Shown here in pieces: positions 1 to 4,957 of a stretch of 5,859 bases of DNA (its first letter is position 1; every line of letters starts with the position of its first letter). The DNA is from Phycisphaerae bacterium (GTDB lineage: Bacteria > Planctomycetota > Phycisphaerae > Sedimentisphaerales > Anaerohalosphaeraceae). A model generated the notes under the pieces. The model was given only the letters and a program-made list of their open reading frames with translations. It was not told the origin of the DNA and searched no databases. The stretch spans positions 1-5,859 of the forward strand of contig SKKI01000331.1 of assembly GCA_007121565.1 (NCBI GenBank), in the 5' to 3' direction. Position numbers and translations under genes: made by a program.

Positions 1-8
1 TAATTCAT
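1..8 (-). CDS. start of a gene leaving the window at the left edge (product unknown)
   Basis: On the minus strand an ATG lies at 8..6, followed by one AAT codon before the window ends, so nothing can be said about the product. The call rests on its upstream signals. A GGAG ribosome binding site lies at 19..16, seven bases from the ATG. A sigma70-like promoter lies at 95..68, giving a leader of roughly 50 bases. The gene would run in the same direction as cobO, about 180 bases downstream of its stop. A chance ATG after a chance GGAG remains possible. Confidence 0.42.
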
Positions 9-67
9 ATCGGTTCTCCGCTAAAGGTTCACGATGTCTGTATGTCCGATTGTGCTGAATGCCCCCC

Positions 68-95
68 ACTATACCCCAATGTATCGCAAAGACAA
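68..95 (-). promoter_or_regulatory. sigma70-type promoter for the left-edge gene
   Basis: Read on the minus strand, a -35 box TTGTCT (95..90) and a -10 box TATAGT (73..68) are separated by 16 bases. Five of six -10 positions match TATAAT, and the -35 keeps the TTG core. Transcription would begin near position 61 and reach the GGAG/ATG pair at 19..6. It lies outside cobO (stop at 192), which fits a promoter in a real intergenic gap. No operator-like repeat is evident around it. Confidence 0.5.
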
Positions 96-158
96 CCGCA
101 AATTCCGGCCGGCTGTCTGGAGGATTGATTGCAGAGATTTCGGAAAATGATTCGTTTG

Positions 159-183
159 AGCTGCGCCACTGTACGCGGCAGCT
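159..183 (-). terminator. possible weak terminator hairpin after cobO
   Basis: Arms AGCTGC (159-164) and GCAGCT (178-183) pair perfectly, and two further GC pairs can form inside with one bulged base. The hairpin starts 9 bases past the cobO stop on the minus strand, where a terminator would be expected. The U-tract is poor: the next minus-strand bases are CAAACGAATCATTTT. It may be an mRNA 3'-end structure rather than an efficient intrinsic terminator. Confidence 0.28.
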
Positions 184-191
184 TTGGGCAC

Positions 192-737
192 TCAGTATTC
201 GATGCCTCGTCGGCCGGGCGCACCATCATTGAAGGGATGTTTGACAGGGCACATCTCGGTGACCAGATCGGCCATATCAATCAGCTCCTGCGTGGCGCCG
301 CGTCCGGTCAGCACCAGTTCCACGTGTGAATCGCGGTTGGCGATCAGGTTGCGAATATCGTCGATGTCCGCCAGCCCGTGGCTCAGGCAGAAGACGATCT
401 CGTCGAGCACAATCACATCAAAATATTTTTCATGCGCGGCGGTCTGCAATTCCTTGATCGCTTCGGCAATCGCTTTGCGGACACGATTGAGGGCCTGCTG
501 GTCACCCATCGACTCGAACATGTCCCACGGTTCATCGAGCGCACGCAGGGTAATGCCCTCAATGGTTTCGGTCTGGAGAAAGCTGCGCTCGCCCATCGAC
601 AGTTCGGCAGGCTTGAGAAACTGATAAATCAGCACGCGGGCGCCGTGGCCGGCGGCGCGCAATGCCAATCCAAGGGCGGCGGTGGTTTTGCCTTTGCCCT
701 GTCCGGTATACACCTGTACAAGTCCTTTTTCAAGCAT
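192..737 (-). CDS. cobO: cob(I)yrinic acid a,c-diamide / cob(I)alamin adenosyltransferase (CobO/BtuR family)
   Basis: This cytoplasmic enzyme transfers the 5'-deoxyadenosyl group of ATP to the cobalt of reduced corrinoids, giving adenosylcobalamin or its precursors in synthesis or salvage. The 181 residues are full length for the family. The N-terminal P-loop GQGKGKTTA spans residues 12-20. A Walker-B-like DVIVLDEI is at 107-114, LTGR at 143-146, ADLVTEM at 156-162, and the family's closing K-H-P-F...G-I-E-Y signature at 166-181. The ATG at 737 begins directly before the conserved GLVQVYTGQGKGK block, with AGGA seven bases upstream. No other cobalamin gene and no recognisable cobalamin riboswitch is visible. 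The short gap to the terminator upstream leaves little room for a promoter, so transcription may come from about 738-772 or by readthrough. The alternative symbol is btuR (or cobA in enterics); the sequence does not separate de novo from salvage roles. Confidence 0.95.
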   Translation of the reverse strand: MLEKGLVQVYTGQGKGKTTAALGLALRAAGHGARVLIYQFLKPAELSMGERSFLQTETIEGITLRALDEPWDMFESMGDQQALNRVRKAIAEAIKELQTAAHEKYFDVIVLDEIVFCLSHGLADIDDIRNLIANRDSHVELVLTGRGATQELIDMADLVTEMCPVKHPFNDGAPGRRGIEY

Positions 738-772
738 ACGACCATCCTACCATCACCGGCAGGCAGGTCAAC

Positions 773-804
773 AAAAAAACCCGGCAGCGGAACGACCGGC
801 CGGG
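773..804 (-). terminator. intrinsic terminator of the PilZ gene
   Basis: On the minus strand, CCCGGC (804..799) pairs with GCCGGG (785..780) around a 13-base loop, followed at once by seven T residues (779..773). This is a textbook rho-independent terminator. It lies 34 bases beyond the stop codon of the PilZ gene and 35 bases before the cobO start. It therefore separates two genes of the same orientation that spacing alone might suggest form an operon. On the plus strand the run is A before the stem, so it would not terminate in that direction. Confidence 0.82.
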
Positions 805-838
805 CTCGAAAGGGATTGATCGAAAATGGCGAACGTGC

Positions 839-1204
839 TTAAGCGTGCATCAACTCGGATTGTGCGCTCTGCTCTGCGGGCTTGAAGGGCAGCGGCTGGC
901 AAAACTGGAACGCGATGCGGCGGATATGCGGGCCTAATTCATCGATTCGGCAGATTTTACCGTCGCGGATGAAGTTTTTCAGGTCAAACGAATCCGGCGT
1001 CTCAGAGGCCGGGACGCTGAACCGGGCGGTGATGTGCTCGCCCTGGCCCGGGCACCGGTCGGCATAACACGTAAATGCCGCGCCGCTGCTGGAAATATCC
1101 ACCATTTGTCCCTGGGTAAGAATGTCATCAAAATCCTCCGCAAACCAAATGGGCCAACTGTACCGCAGCCTTGCTTCCCGCCGTCGTTCCTGTACACAAT
1201 CCAT
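839..1204 (-). CDS. single-domain PilZ protein, likely cyclic di-GMP receptor
   Basis: PilZ domains bind cyclic di-GMP and relay it to motility, exopolysaccharide or other outputs, usually by protein contact. This 121-residue cytoplasmic protein has both hallmark motifs: RxxxR at residues 8-12 (R-R-E-A-R) and, 23 residues later, DxSxxG at 36-41 (DISSSG). Beta-rich sequence follows up to about residue 108. There is no second domain and no signal peptide or membrane segment, so it probably acts through an unseen partner. I chose the ATG at 1204 because AGGAG lies at 1217..1213, eight bases upstream. A longer frame from a GTG at 1276 adds 24 low-complexity residues and lacks a good ribosome binding site. 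The gene diverges from ffh and ends just before a strong terminator, so it is probably monocistronic. Its target pathway cannot be read from this context. Confidence 0.9.
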   Translation of the reverse strand: MDCVQERRREARLRYSWPIWFAEDFDDILTQGQMVDISSSGAAFTCYADRCPGQGEHITARFSVPASETPDSFDLKNFIRDGKICRIDELGPHIRRIAFQFCQPLPFKPAEQSAQSELMHA

Positions 1205-1329
1205 AGCAGCATCTCCTAAAATTCCTGTTTTAGAGGGTTCATATTGCTCAATAGATGTCTCGGAAGAAAACGACACCCGCTTAACGAGAATTTGGGAAAT
1301 ATGGGAAAAATAGGCTAAATCAAGTCAGT

Positions 1330-1360
1330 GCCCCGCGACGCGGGGGCAAGGAGGGGGGGG
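1330..1360. repeat. GC hairpin followed by an eight-G homopolymer
   Basis: Arms CCCCGC (1331-1336) and GCGGGG (1340-1345) form a perfect 6-bp stem with the 3-base loop GAC. The stretch continues into GGGGG, GG and an uninterrupted run of eight G (1353-1360). It lies about 90 bases upstream of the ffh promoter, on the likely upstream side of the PilZ gene. The hairpin has no U-tract on either strand, so it is not a standard terminator. The G-run is a plausible slippage site and could contribute to a G-quadruplex. Function unknown. Confidence 0.6.
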
Positions 1361-1443
1361 TATAGAATAAGTATCCTTCGACCCGGGCCTGTCAAGGCCG
1401 ACAAGCGATGTGGCCGGGGGTAAGAATTTTGGGGTTTTTGGGG

Positions 1444-1472
1444 TTGCAATAACGATCCTGTTCGGCTATACT
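1444..1472 (+). promoter_or_regulatory. sigma70-type promoter of the ffh operon
   Basis: TTGCAA (1444-1449) and TATACT (1467-1472) are separated by the ideal 17 bases, and each hexamer matches the consensus at four or five positions. Transcription would start near 1479, leaving a leader of about 85 bases before the GTG start of ffh. This is the best plus-strand promoter in the window and probably drives much of the downstream cluster. The G-rich sequence directly upstream is not an AT-rich UP element. Confidence 0.75.
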
Positions 1473-1562
1473 TTTTCGTTTTGACGCGCGGGCCGTGCGC
1501 TTACAGGGCGCAGTCTGCGTGCGGGTTAGACTAAAAAACTGCATTCTTAAAGGTAAAAACGC

Positions 1563-2972
1563 GTGTTTGATGCGTTAACGCAAAAACTCAACGGTGTCTT
1601 CCGGTCGCTGTCGGGCCGGGGACGGATCACCGAGGCCAATATCGCCGACGCGATGCGGGATGTGCGCAAGGCCCTGCTGGAGGCGGATGTGAACTATCAC
1701 GTCGTCAAGCAGTTCTGCAAAGACGTGCAGGCCGCCGCGATGGGCGCCGACGTCATCAAGAGCCTGCATCCCGGGCAGGTGATGGTCAAGCTGGTCCAGG
1801 ACGAGCTGACGCGGCTGATGGGGCCGGTGGATCCGCGGATTTACTACGTCAGCCCCGGGCCGACGGTGGTGATGCTGGCCGGGCTGCAGGGCTCGGGCAA
1901 AACGACCACGGCCGGCAAGCTGGCCAAGCATATCCGCGACAAGGACAACAAACGGCCGCTGCTGGTGGCCGATGACCTGCAGCGCCCGGCGGCGATTGAG
2001 CAGTTGTTCACGCTGGGCGAGCAGCTCGGCATCGACGTCTATAAAGAAGACGGCGTCAAGGATGCGGTCAAAGTGGCGGCCAACAGCGTAAAGCACGCCA
2101 AAAAAGGCGGTTATGACGTTGTTGTTCTGGATACGGCCGGGCGGCTGCACGTTGATGCCGAGATGATGAGCGAGATTGCCGCGGTGGCCAAGACGGTCAA
2201 TCCGCACCAGATTTATCTGGTCTGCGACGCGATGACCGGCCAGGACGCGGTCAACAGCGCCAAAGAATTCAACGACCGGCTGGAGCTGGACGGGGTAATC
2301 TTGACCAAGCTGGACGGCGACGCCCGCGGCGGTGCGGCCCTGAGTGTCAAGGCCGTGACCGGAAAGCCGATCAAATTTGTCGGTGTCGGCGAGAAGCTGG
2401 ACAATATCGAGCCGTTCCACCCGGACCGGATGGCCGGGCGGATTCTCGGGATGGGCGATGTGGTCTCGCTGGTGGAAAAGGCCCAGGAACAGTTTGACGA
2501 GGATCAGGCCCAGAAGCTCCAAACCAAGATGGCCAAGGGCACATTCGGGTTTGATGACTTTTTGAAGCAGATGCAGACGGTCCGGAAAATGGGCGGCTTT
2601 GCCAGTCTGCTCAAGATGCTGCCGGGGATGGGCGGGCTTGGCGACCTGGACGTTGATGACCGCGAGATGAGCGCGATGGAAGGCATTGTTCACTCGATGA
2701 CGACCGCCGAGCGGCGCAACCCGGATATTATCGATGCCTCGCGGCGGCGGCGGATTGCCCGCGGCTGCGGCCGGGACCCGCAGGATGTGGCCGGGCTGAC
2801 CAAGACATTTCGCCGGACCCGTGAGATGATGAAGAACATCGGCGGCGGCGGGCCGGAGGCGATGAAGGGGCTGATGAGCGGCAAGACGGATATGTTCAGT
2901 GCGATGAGCGCGGCCGGCAAGACCAAGCAGCGCAGCAAACGCAAACGCCAACCCCGTAAAAAACGCAGGTAA
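1563..2972 (+). CDS. ffh: signal recognition particle GTPase Ffh
   Basis: Ffh binds SRP RNA and the hydrophobic signal sequences of nascent proteins, then delivers the ribosome to FtsY and the Sec translocon at the inner membrane. The 469 residues are a usual length. The N domain covers about 1-95. The NG GTPase has G1 GLQGSGKTTTAGKLA (107-121), DDLQRPAA (137-144), DTAGR (190-194), TKLDGDARGG (248-257) and GVGEK (274-278). The M domain from about 325 is methionine-rich, with the RNA-binding SRRRRIARGCG at 393-403, and the tail is Lys/Arg-rich. The GTG start is supported by AAAGG at 1549-1553, nine bases upstream, and by the conserved MFDALTQKL opening. Two details stand out: L-Q replaces the usual V-Y or T-Y before RPAA, and Cys replaces Ser in the GSG of the RNA-binding motif. 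It is the first gene of the plus-strand cluster. Confidence 0.98.
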   Translation: MFDALTQKLNGVFRSLSGRGRITEANIADAMRDVRKALLEADVNYHVVKQFCKDVQAAAMGADVIKSLHPGQVMVKLVQDELTRLMGPVDPRIYYVSPGPTVVMLAGLQGSGKTTTAGKLAKHIRDKDNKRPLLVADDLQRPAAIEQLFTLGEQLGIDVYKEDGVKDAVKVAANSVKHAKKGGYDVVVLDTAGRLHVDAEMMSEIAAVAKTVNPHQIYLVCDAMTGQDAVNSAKEFNDRLELDGVILTKLDGDARGGAALSVKAVTGKPIKFVGVGEKLDNIEPFHPDRMAGRILGMGDVVSLVEKAQEQFDEDQAQKLQTKMAKGTFGFDDFLKQMQTVRKMGGFASLLKMLPGMGGLGDLDVDDREMSAMEGIVHSMTTAERRNPDIIDASRRRRIARGCGRDPQDVAGLTKTFRRTREMMKNIGGGGPEAMKGLMSGKTDMFSAMSAAGKTKQRSKRKRQPRKKRR

Positions 2973-2977
2973 GCAAC

Positions 2978-3286
2978 GTGACGCTCGAGGAGTATCTCAG
3001 ATCGCTGGAGCGGTTTGTGGATGACGCCTACGGGCGGCGGATGCGAACGCAGTTTCAGTCGTCCGACGGGGCCAGTGAACTGGCAATGCTGGCGGCTCCG
3101 ACACGCGCGGAATATGAGCAGTGCTGCCGGCTGGTGGACATCATGACCGCCGAGCAAAAGGCCGCCGCCGAGCGGTTGAGCGATGAGCAGGTCGCGGCGC
3201 TGGCCGAGCAGGCCGGCGTGGATGCGGCACTGGCGGCGATTTTTGTCAATGGCTACGCGATAAAAAAAGTTAAATTTGACATTTGA
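2978..3286 (+). CDS. unrecognised 102-residue protein between ffh and rpsP
   Basis: I do not recognise a family. The frame starts with GTG five bases after the ffh stop, with AGGT eight bases upstream overlapping that stop, which suggests translational coupling to ffh. The protein looks soluble and almost wholly helical, rich in Ala, Glu and Arg. It opens with an amphipathic stretch (LEEYLRSLERFVDDAY) and has a second helical block at about 55-85 (AEQKAAAERLSDEQVAALAE). There is no signal peptide, membrane segment or obvious metal or nucleotide motif. Its GC-rich codon use resembles ffh until the last codons. The final residues (about KFDI) and the TGA lie inside an AT-rich heptamer repeat, so the original C-terminus may have been replaced. 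Coupling to ffh hints at, but does not show, a role near SRP or ribosome work. A chance open frame is unlikely given spacing and codon use. Confidence 0.75.
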   Translation: MTLEEYLRSLERFVDDAYGRRMRTQFQSSDGASELAMLAAPTRAEYEQCCRLVDIMTAEQKAAAERLSDEQVAALAEQAGVDAALAAIFVNGYAIKKVKFDI

Positions 3287-3294
3287 CATTTGAA
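3274..3294 (+). repeat. three tandem copies of the heptamer ATTTGAC
   Basis: Copies lie at 3274-3280, 3281-3287 and 3288-3294, the last ending in A instead of C. The tract is AT-rich in a GC-rich neighbourhood and overlaps the end of the upstream gene, supplying its stop codon (3284-3286). Short AT-rich heptamer tracts next to palindromic repeats are a pattern I have seen in intergenic DNA of environmental bacteria, but I cannot assign a named family. Confidence 0.8.
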
Positions 3295-3297
3295 ATT

Positions 3298-3326
3298 CTG
3301 GATTCCCGCCTTCGCGGGAATGACGG
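3298..3326. repeat. palindromic dispersed repeat (ATTCCCGC/GCGGGAAT type)
   Basis: Perfect 8-base arms ATTCCCGC (3302-3309) and GCGGGAAT (3314-3321) flank a CTTC loop, with CTGG before and GACGG after. This matches a very common REP-like intergenic unit. Its spurious translations, such as WIPAFAGMTD or RHSREGGNPEF, recur in many unrelated genomes. I know this from memory and have not searched. It has no U-tract, so intrinsic termination is not expected, though the hairpin could protect the 3' end of the upstream message. Confidence 0.8.
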
Positions 3327-3354
3327 ATTGAGATGGGTAATGACGAATTGAGAT
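3319..3354 (+). repeat. imperfect 16-base direct repeat
   Basis: AATGACGGATTGAGAT (3319-3334) and AATGACGAATTGAGAT (3339-3354) differ at one base and recur with a 20-base period. The first copy shares AAT with the right arm of the palindromic repeat, so the two elements are interlocked. Possible readings are a fragment of a larger dispersed repeat array, a small duplication, or a tandem binding site. No protein is implicated. Confidence 0.7.
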
Positions 3355-3365
3355 TTGCTAACGTG

Positions 3366-3390
3366 TTTTGCATCCAAAGGGGATGCAAAA
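3366..3390 (+). promoter_or_regulatory. perfect 10-bp inverted repeat in the rpsP leader, next to -10-like sequence
   Basis: TTTTGCATCC (3366-3375) and GGATGCAAAA (3381-3390) are exact reverse complements around AAAGG. The stem ends in A on the plus strand rather than T, so it is not a standard terminator. AT-rich sequence follows with -10-like hexamers TATTAT (3394-3399) and TATACT (3399-3404), the latter identical to the ffh -10, but no well-spaced -35 is present. If an internal rpsP promoter exists, the repeat would cover its -35 region and could be an operator. If the operon is read from ffh, it would form a leader hairpin 33 bases before the rpsP ATG. Confidence 0.5.
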
Positions 3391-3423
3391 ATTTATTATA
3401 TACTTTGTCGGAAAGGACAGAAC

Positions 3424-3813
3424 ATGGCAGTAAAAATCAGAATGACCCGTATGGGGCGGCGGCATCGGCCTTTTTTCCGCATTAACGCGGTCGAGGGGCG
3501 TACCCCGCGGGATGGTCGAATCCTGGAAAAACTCGGCCACTACGATCCTGTTGAAAAAAATGAGGACAAGCGTGTGGTGCTGGATCTGGAACGGGTCAAG
3601 TTCTGGATGGCCCAGGGCGCGGTGCCCAGCGATACCGTGGCCCACTTTCTGGTGAAGCGCGGCATCGAATGTCCGACGCTGGCGGCCAAGCAGGCCCGCC
3701 GCGACCGCGCGCGACAGGCCGTCCGAAAACAGGGCAAGCCCTTTACCAAGGCGGAAAAAGAAGCTGCCGCCAAGGCCGCCAAGGAAGCCAAGGAACAGCA
3801 GGCCAACGCGTGA
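3424..3813 (+). CDS. rpsP: 30S ribosomal protein bS16
   Basis: bS16 binds 16S rRNA in the body of the small subunit and helps its assembly. The 129-residue protein opens with the family signature MAVKIRMTRMGRRHRPFFRI, continues with the R-DGR-ILEKLGHYDP block (29-42), and has the VPSDTVAHFLVKRGI helix (67-81) that ends the usual core of 80-90 residues. A further tail of about 45 residues, nearly all Lys, Ala, Arg and Glu, is probably a basic helix. The ATG at 3424 is chosen over an upstream TTG at 3355 because AAAGGA (3412-3417) lies six bases before it and the family begins exactly here. It is followed after three bases by trmD. The usual neighbour rimM is missing between them. Confidence 0.97.
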   Translation: MAVKIRMTRMGRRHRPFFRINAVEGRTPRDGRILEKLGHYDPVEKNEDKRVVLDLERVKFWMAQGAVPSDTVAHFLVKRGIECPTLAAKQARRDRARQAVRKQGKPFTKAEKEAAAKAAKEAKEQQANA

Positions 3814-3816
3814 CCC

Positions 3817-4575
3817 ATGACGATGCGAATCGATGTACTGACGTTGTTTCCAGAGATGTTTGAATCGCCGCTGGGCTATTCGATTCTCAAGCGGGCTCAA
3901 CAGCAGAACATCGTAACGATAGCTCTTTCAAATATCAGAGATTTTGCCACCGATAAGTACCGCAAGGTGGACGATACGCCCTACGGGGGCGGACCCGGCA
4001 TGGTGATGATGTGCCCACCGGTGTTTGCCTGTCTGGAGCATGTTCGATCGCAGGCGCCCGAGCCGGGGCGTGTTATTTTGCTCACGCCGCAGGGGCGCCC
4101 GCTGAGCCAGCCAAAAGTCGAGGCGCTAAGCGCCGAGCGGCGGTTGATTCTGATCGCCGGGCGGTACGAAGGCTTTGACGAGCGAATCCGCCAAGGGCTT
4201 GATGCCGAGGAGATTTCCATCGGCGATTATGTCCTCAGCGGCGGCGAATTGCCGGCGATGGTCCTTATCGACGCGGTGGTGCGGCTGCTGGGCGGCGCGC
4301 TGGGCGATGAGGACTCGGCAGCCGACGATTCGTTTGCCGGCGGGCTGCTGGAGTATCCGCACTACACGCGGCCGGAAGAATTTCGCCGGATGCGCGTGCC
4401 GGAGATTCTGCTCAGCGGCGACCACGGAAAAATCGCCCGGTGGCGGCACGAGCAGCGACTGCGGCGAACACAGCAGCGGCGGCCCGATCTGTACGCCAAC
4501 TGGCTGAAACGAACAGAGGCCGATAACGCGATACCAAAAACACGAAATAACGAAAATCAGGAGATAGACACGTGA
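3817..4575 (+). CDS. trmD: tRNA (guanine-N1)-methyltransferase TrmD
   Basis: TrmD uses S-adenosylmethionine to methylate N1 of G37 in tRNAs with G36, which prevents +1 frameshifting. It is a dimeric SPOUT enzyme with a deep trefoil knot. Visible motifs in 252 residues are [13 protein letters not shown] (52-64), LTPQGR (89-94), GRYEGFDER (115-123), [14 protein letters not shown] (134-147) and [16 protein letters not shown] (171-186). R156 and D171 align by motif with the catalytic R154 and D169 of E. coli. The residue before GRYEG is Ala instead of the common Cys. Two ATGs compete, at 3817 and 3823; both give the [11 protein letters not shown] start and neither has a strong ribosome binding site, so translation is probably coupled to rpsP. 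The last dozen residues are encoded by A-rich sequence unlike the rest. The stop overlaps the rplS GTG by four bases. Confidence 0.97.
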   Translation: MTMRIDVLTLFPEMFESPLGYSILKRAQQQNIVTIALSNIRDFATDKYRKVDDTPYGGGPGMVMMCPPVFACLEHVRSQAPEPGRVILLTPQGRPLSQPKVEALSAERRLILIAGRYEGFDERIRQGLDAEEISIGDYVLSGGELPAMVLIDAVVRLLGGALGDEDSAADDSFAGGLLEYPHYTRPEEFRRMRVPEILLSGDHGKIARWRHEQRLRRTQQRRPDLYANWLKRTEADNAIPKTRNNENQEIDT

Positions 4576-4940
4576 AAACAAAATTAATGGAACTTGTCGA
4601 GCAGAACAGTTTGCGACAGGAAACGCCGTATTTTGAGGTCGGCGATACCGTCGATGTGCATTGCCGGATTCAGGAAGGCGATAAGGTGCGTACCCAGGTG
4701 TTTACCGGCACGGTGATCAGCCGAAAGGGGCGCGGGATGAACGAGATGTTTACCGTGCGGCGGATGAGCGGCGACGAGGGTGTCGAGCGGATCTTTCCGC
4801 TGAACTCGCCGAACATTGCCGATATTCGTCCCGTCCGCAGCGGCAAGGTCCGCCGGGCCAAGCTGTATTATCTGCGCGACCGCGTGGGCAAAGGCGTTCG
4901 TCTGGCCCAGCGGCACAGCAAACATACGGTGCGTAAATAA
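4572..4940 (+). CDS. rplS: 50S ribosomal protein bL19
   Basis: bL19 sits at the interface of the large and small subunits. The 122 residues are close to the usual 115-120. They show the family's [10 protein letters not shown] (21-30), a basic [16 protein letters not shown] segment (51-66), [13 protein letters not shown] (70-82) and the hallmark [14 protein letters not shown] (91-104). The GTG start overlaps the trmD stop as GTGA and has a strong AGGAG at 4559-4563, eight bases upstream, within the trmD tail. This arrangement favours coupled but independently initiated translation, which fits the need for far more ribosomal protein than TrmD. Gene order trmD-rplS is conserved across bacteria. 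The yraN-like gene follows after 17 bases. Confidence 0.97.
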   Translation: MKTKLMELVEQNSLRQETPYFEVGDTVDVHCRIQEGDKVRTQVFTGTVISRKGRGMNEMFTVRRMSGDEGVERIFPLNSPNIADIRPVRSGKVRRAKLYYLRDRVGKGVRLAQRHSKHTVRK

Positions 4941-4957
4941 CAGGACGGCCCCGGACG

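Larger units (their letters stand above)
1205..1562. other. 358-base divergent intergenic region between the PilZ gene and ffh
   Basis: No convincing gene lies here on either strand. Seen directly: a weak AT hairpin (CTAAAA 1216-1221 / TTTTAG 1228-1233) touching the PilZ ribosome binding site; a GC hairpin and eight-G run (1330-1360); an imperfect stem CCCGGGCC (1382-1389) with GGCCGGGG about 22 bases later; G-runs around 1430-1443; and the ffh promoter and leader. For the PilZ gene, a perfect minus-strand TTGACA at 1395..1390 has only badly spaced -10 candidates (TATTCT after 20 bases, GATACT after 14), so its promoter stays unassigned. The roughly 85-base ffh leader has a possible AGTCT (1512-1516) / AGACT (1528-1532) stem but matches no riboswitch I know. 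Confidence 0.6.

Noticed and set aside
29..280. 83-residue minus-strand frame overlapping the end of cobO
   Set aside because: It overlaps cobO in another frame, spans the candidate promoter at 68-95, and has no family resemblance or ribosome binding site I could identify.
738..838. Cobalamin riboswitch before cobO
   Set aside because: Only about 100 bases are available, most of them the PilZ terminator. No B12-box-like sequence is apparent and the length is well short of the usual 200-base element.
1381..1430. Possible SRP RNA (ffs) gene upstream of ffh
   Set aside because: The stem-forming stretch lacks the conserved GGUCCGGAAGGAAGCAGCC-like domain IV sequence, so it is not a bacterial SRP RNA.
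1575..2951. 458-residue open frame on the minus strand opposite ffh
   Set aside because: It is antisense to a fully conserved ffh, is rich in His, Arg, Leu and Pro as expected for the complement of GC-rich coding DNA, and has no recognisable domain.
3274..3354. CRISPR array or insertion-sequence ends
   Set aside because: The repeats are 7 and 16 bases with no regular spacers. There is no transposase frame and no long terminal inverted repeat pair.
2690..3388. 232-residue minus-strand frame across the end of ffh and the repeats
   Set aside because: It includes the translated palindromic repeat (R-H-S-R-E-G-G-N-P), a well-known spurious peptide, and is antisense to supported genes.
3366..3390. 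Intrinsic terminator before rpsP
   Set aside because: The stem is perfect, but the sequence 3' of it is A-rich on the plus strand, and on the minus strand it is AAAACACG. No U-tract follows in either direction.
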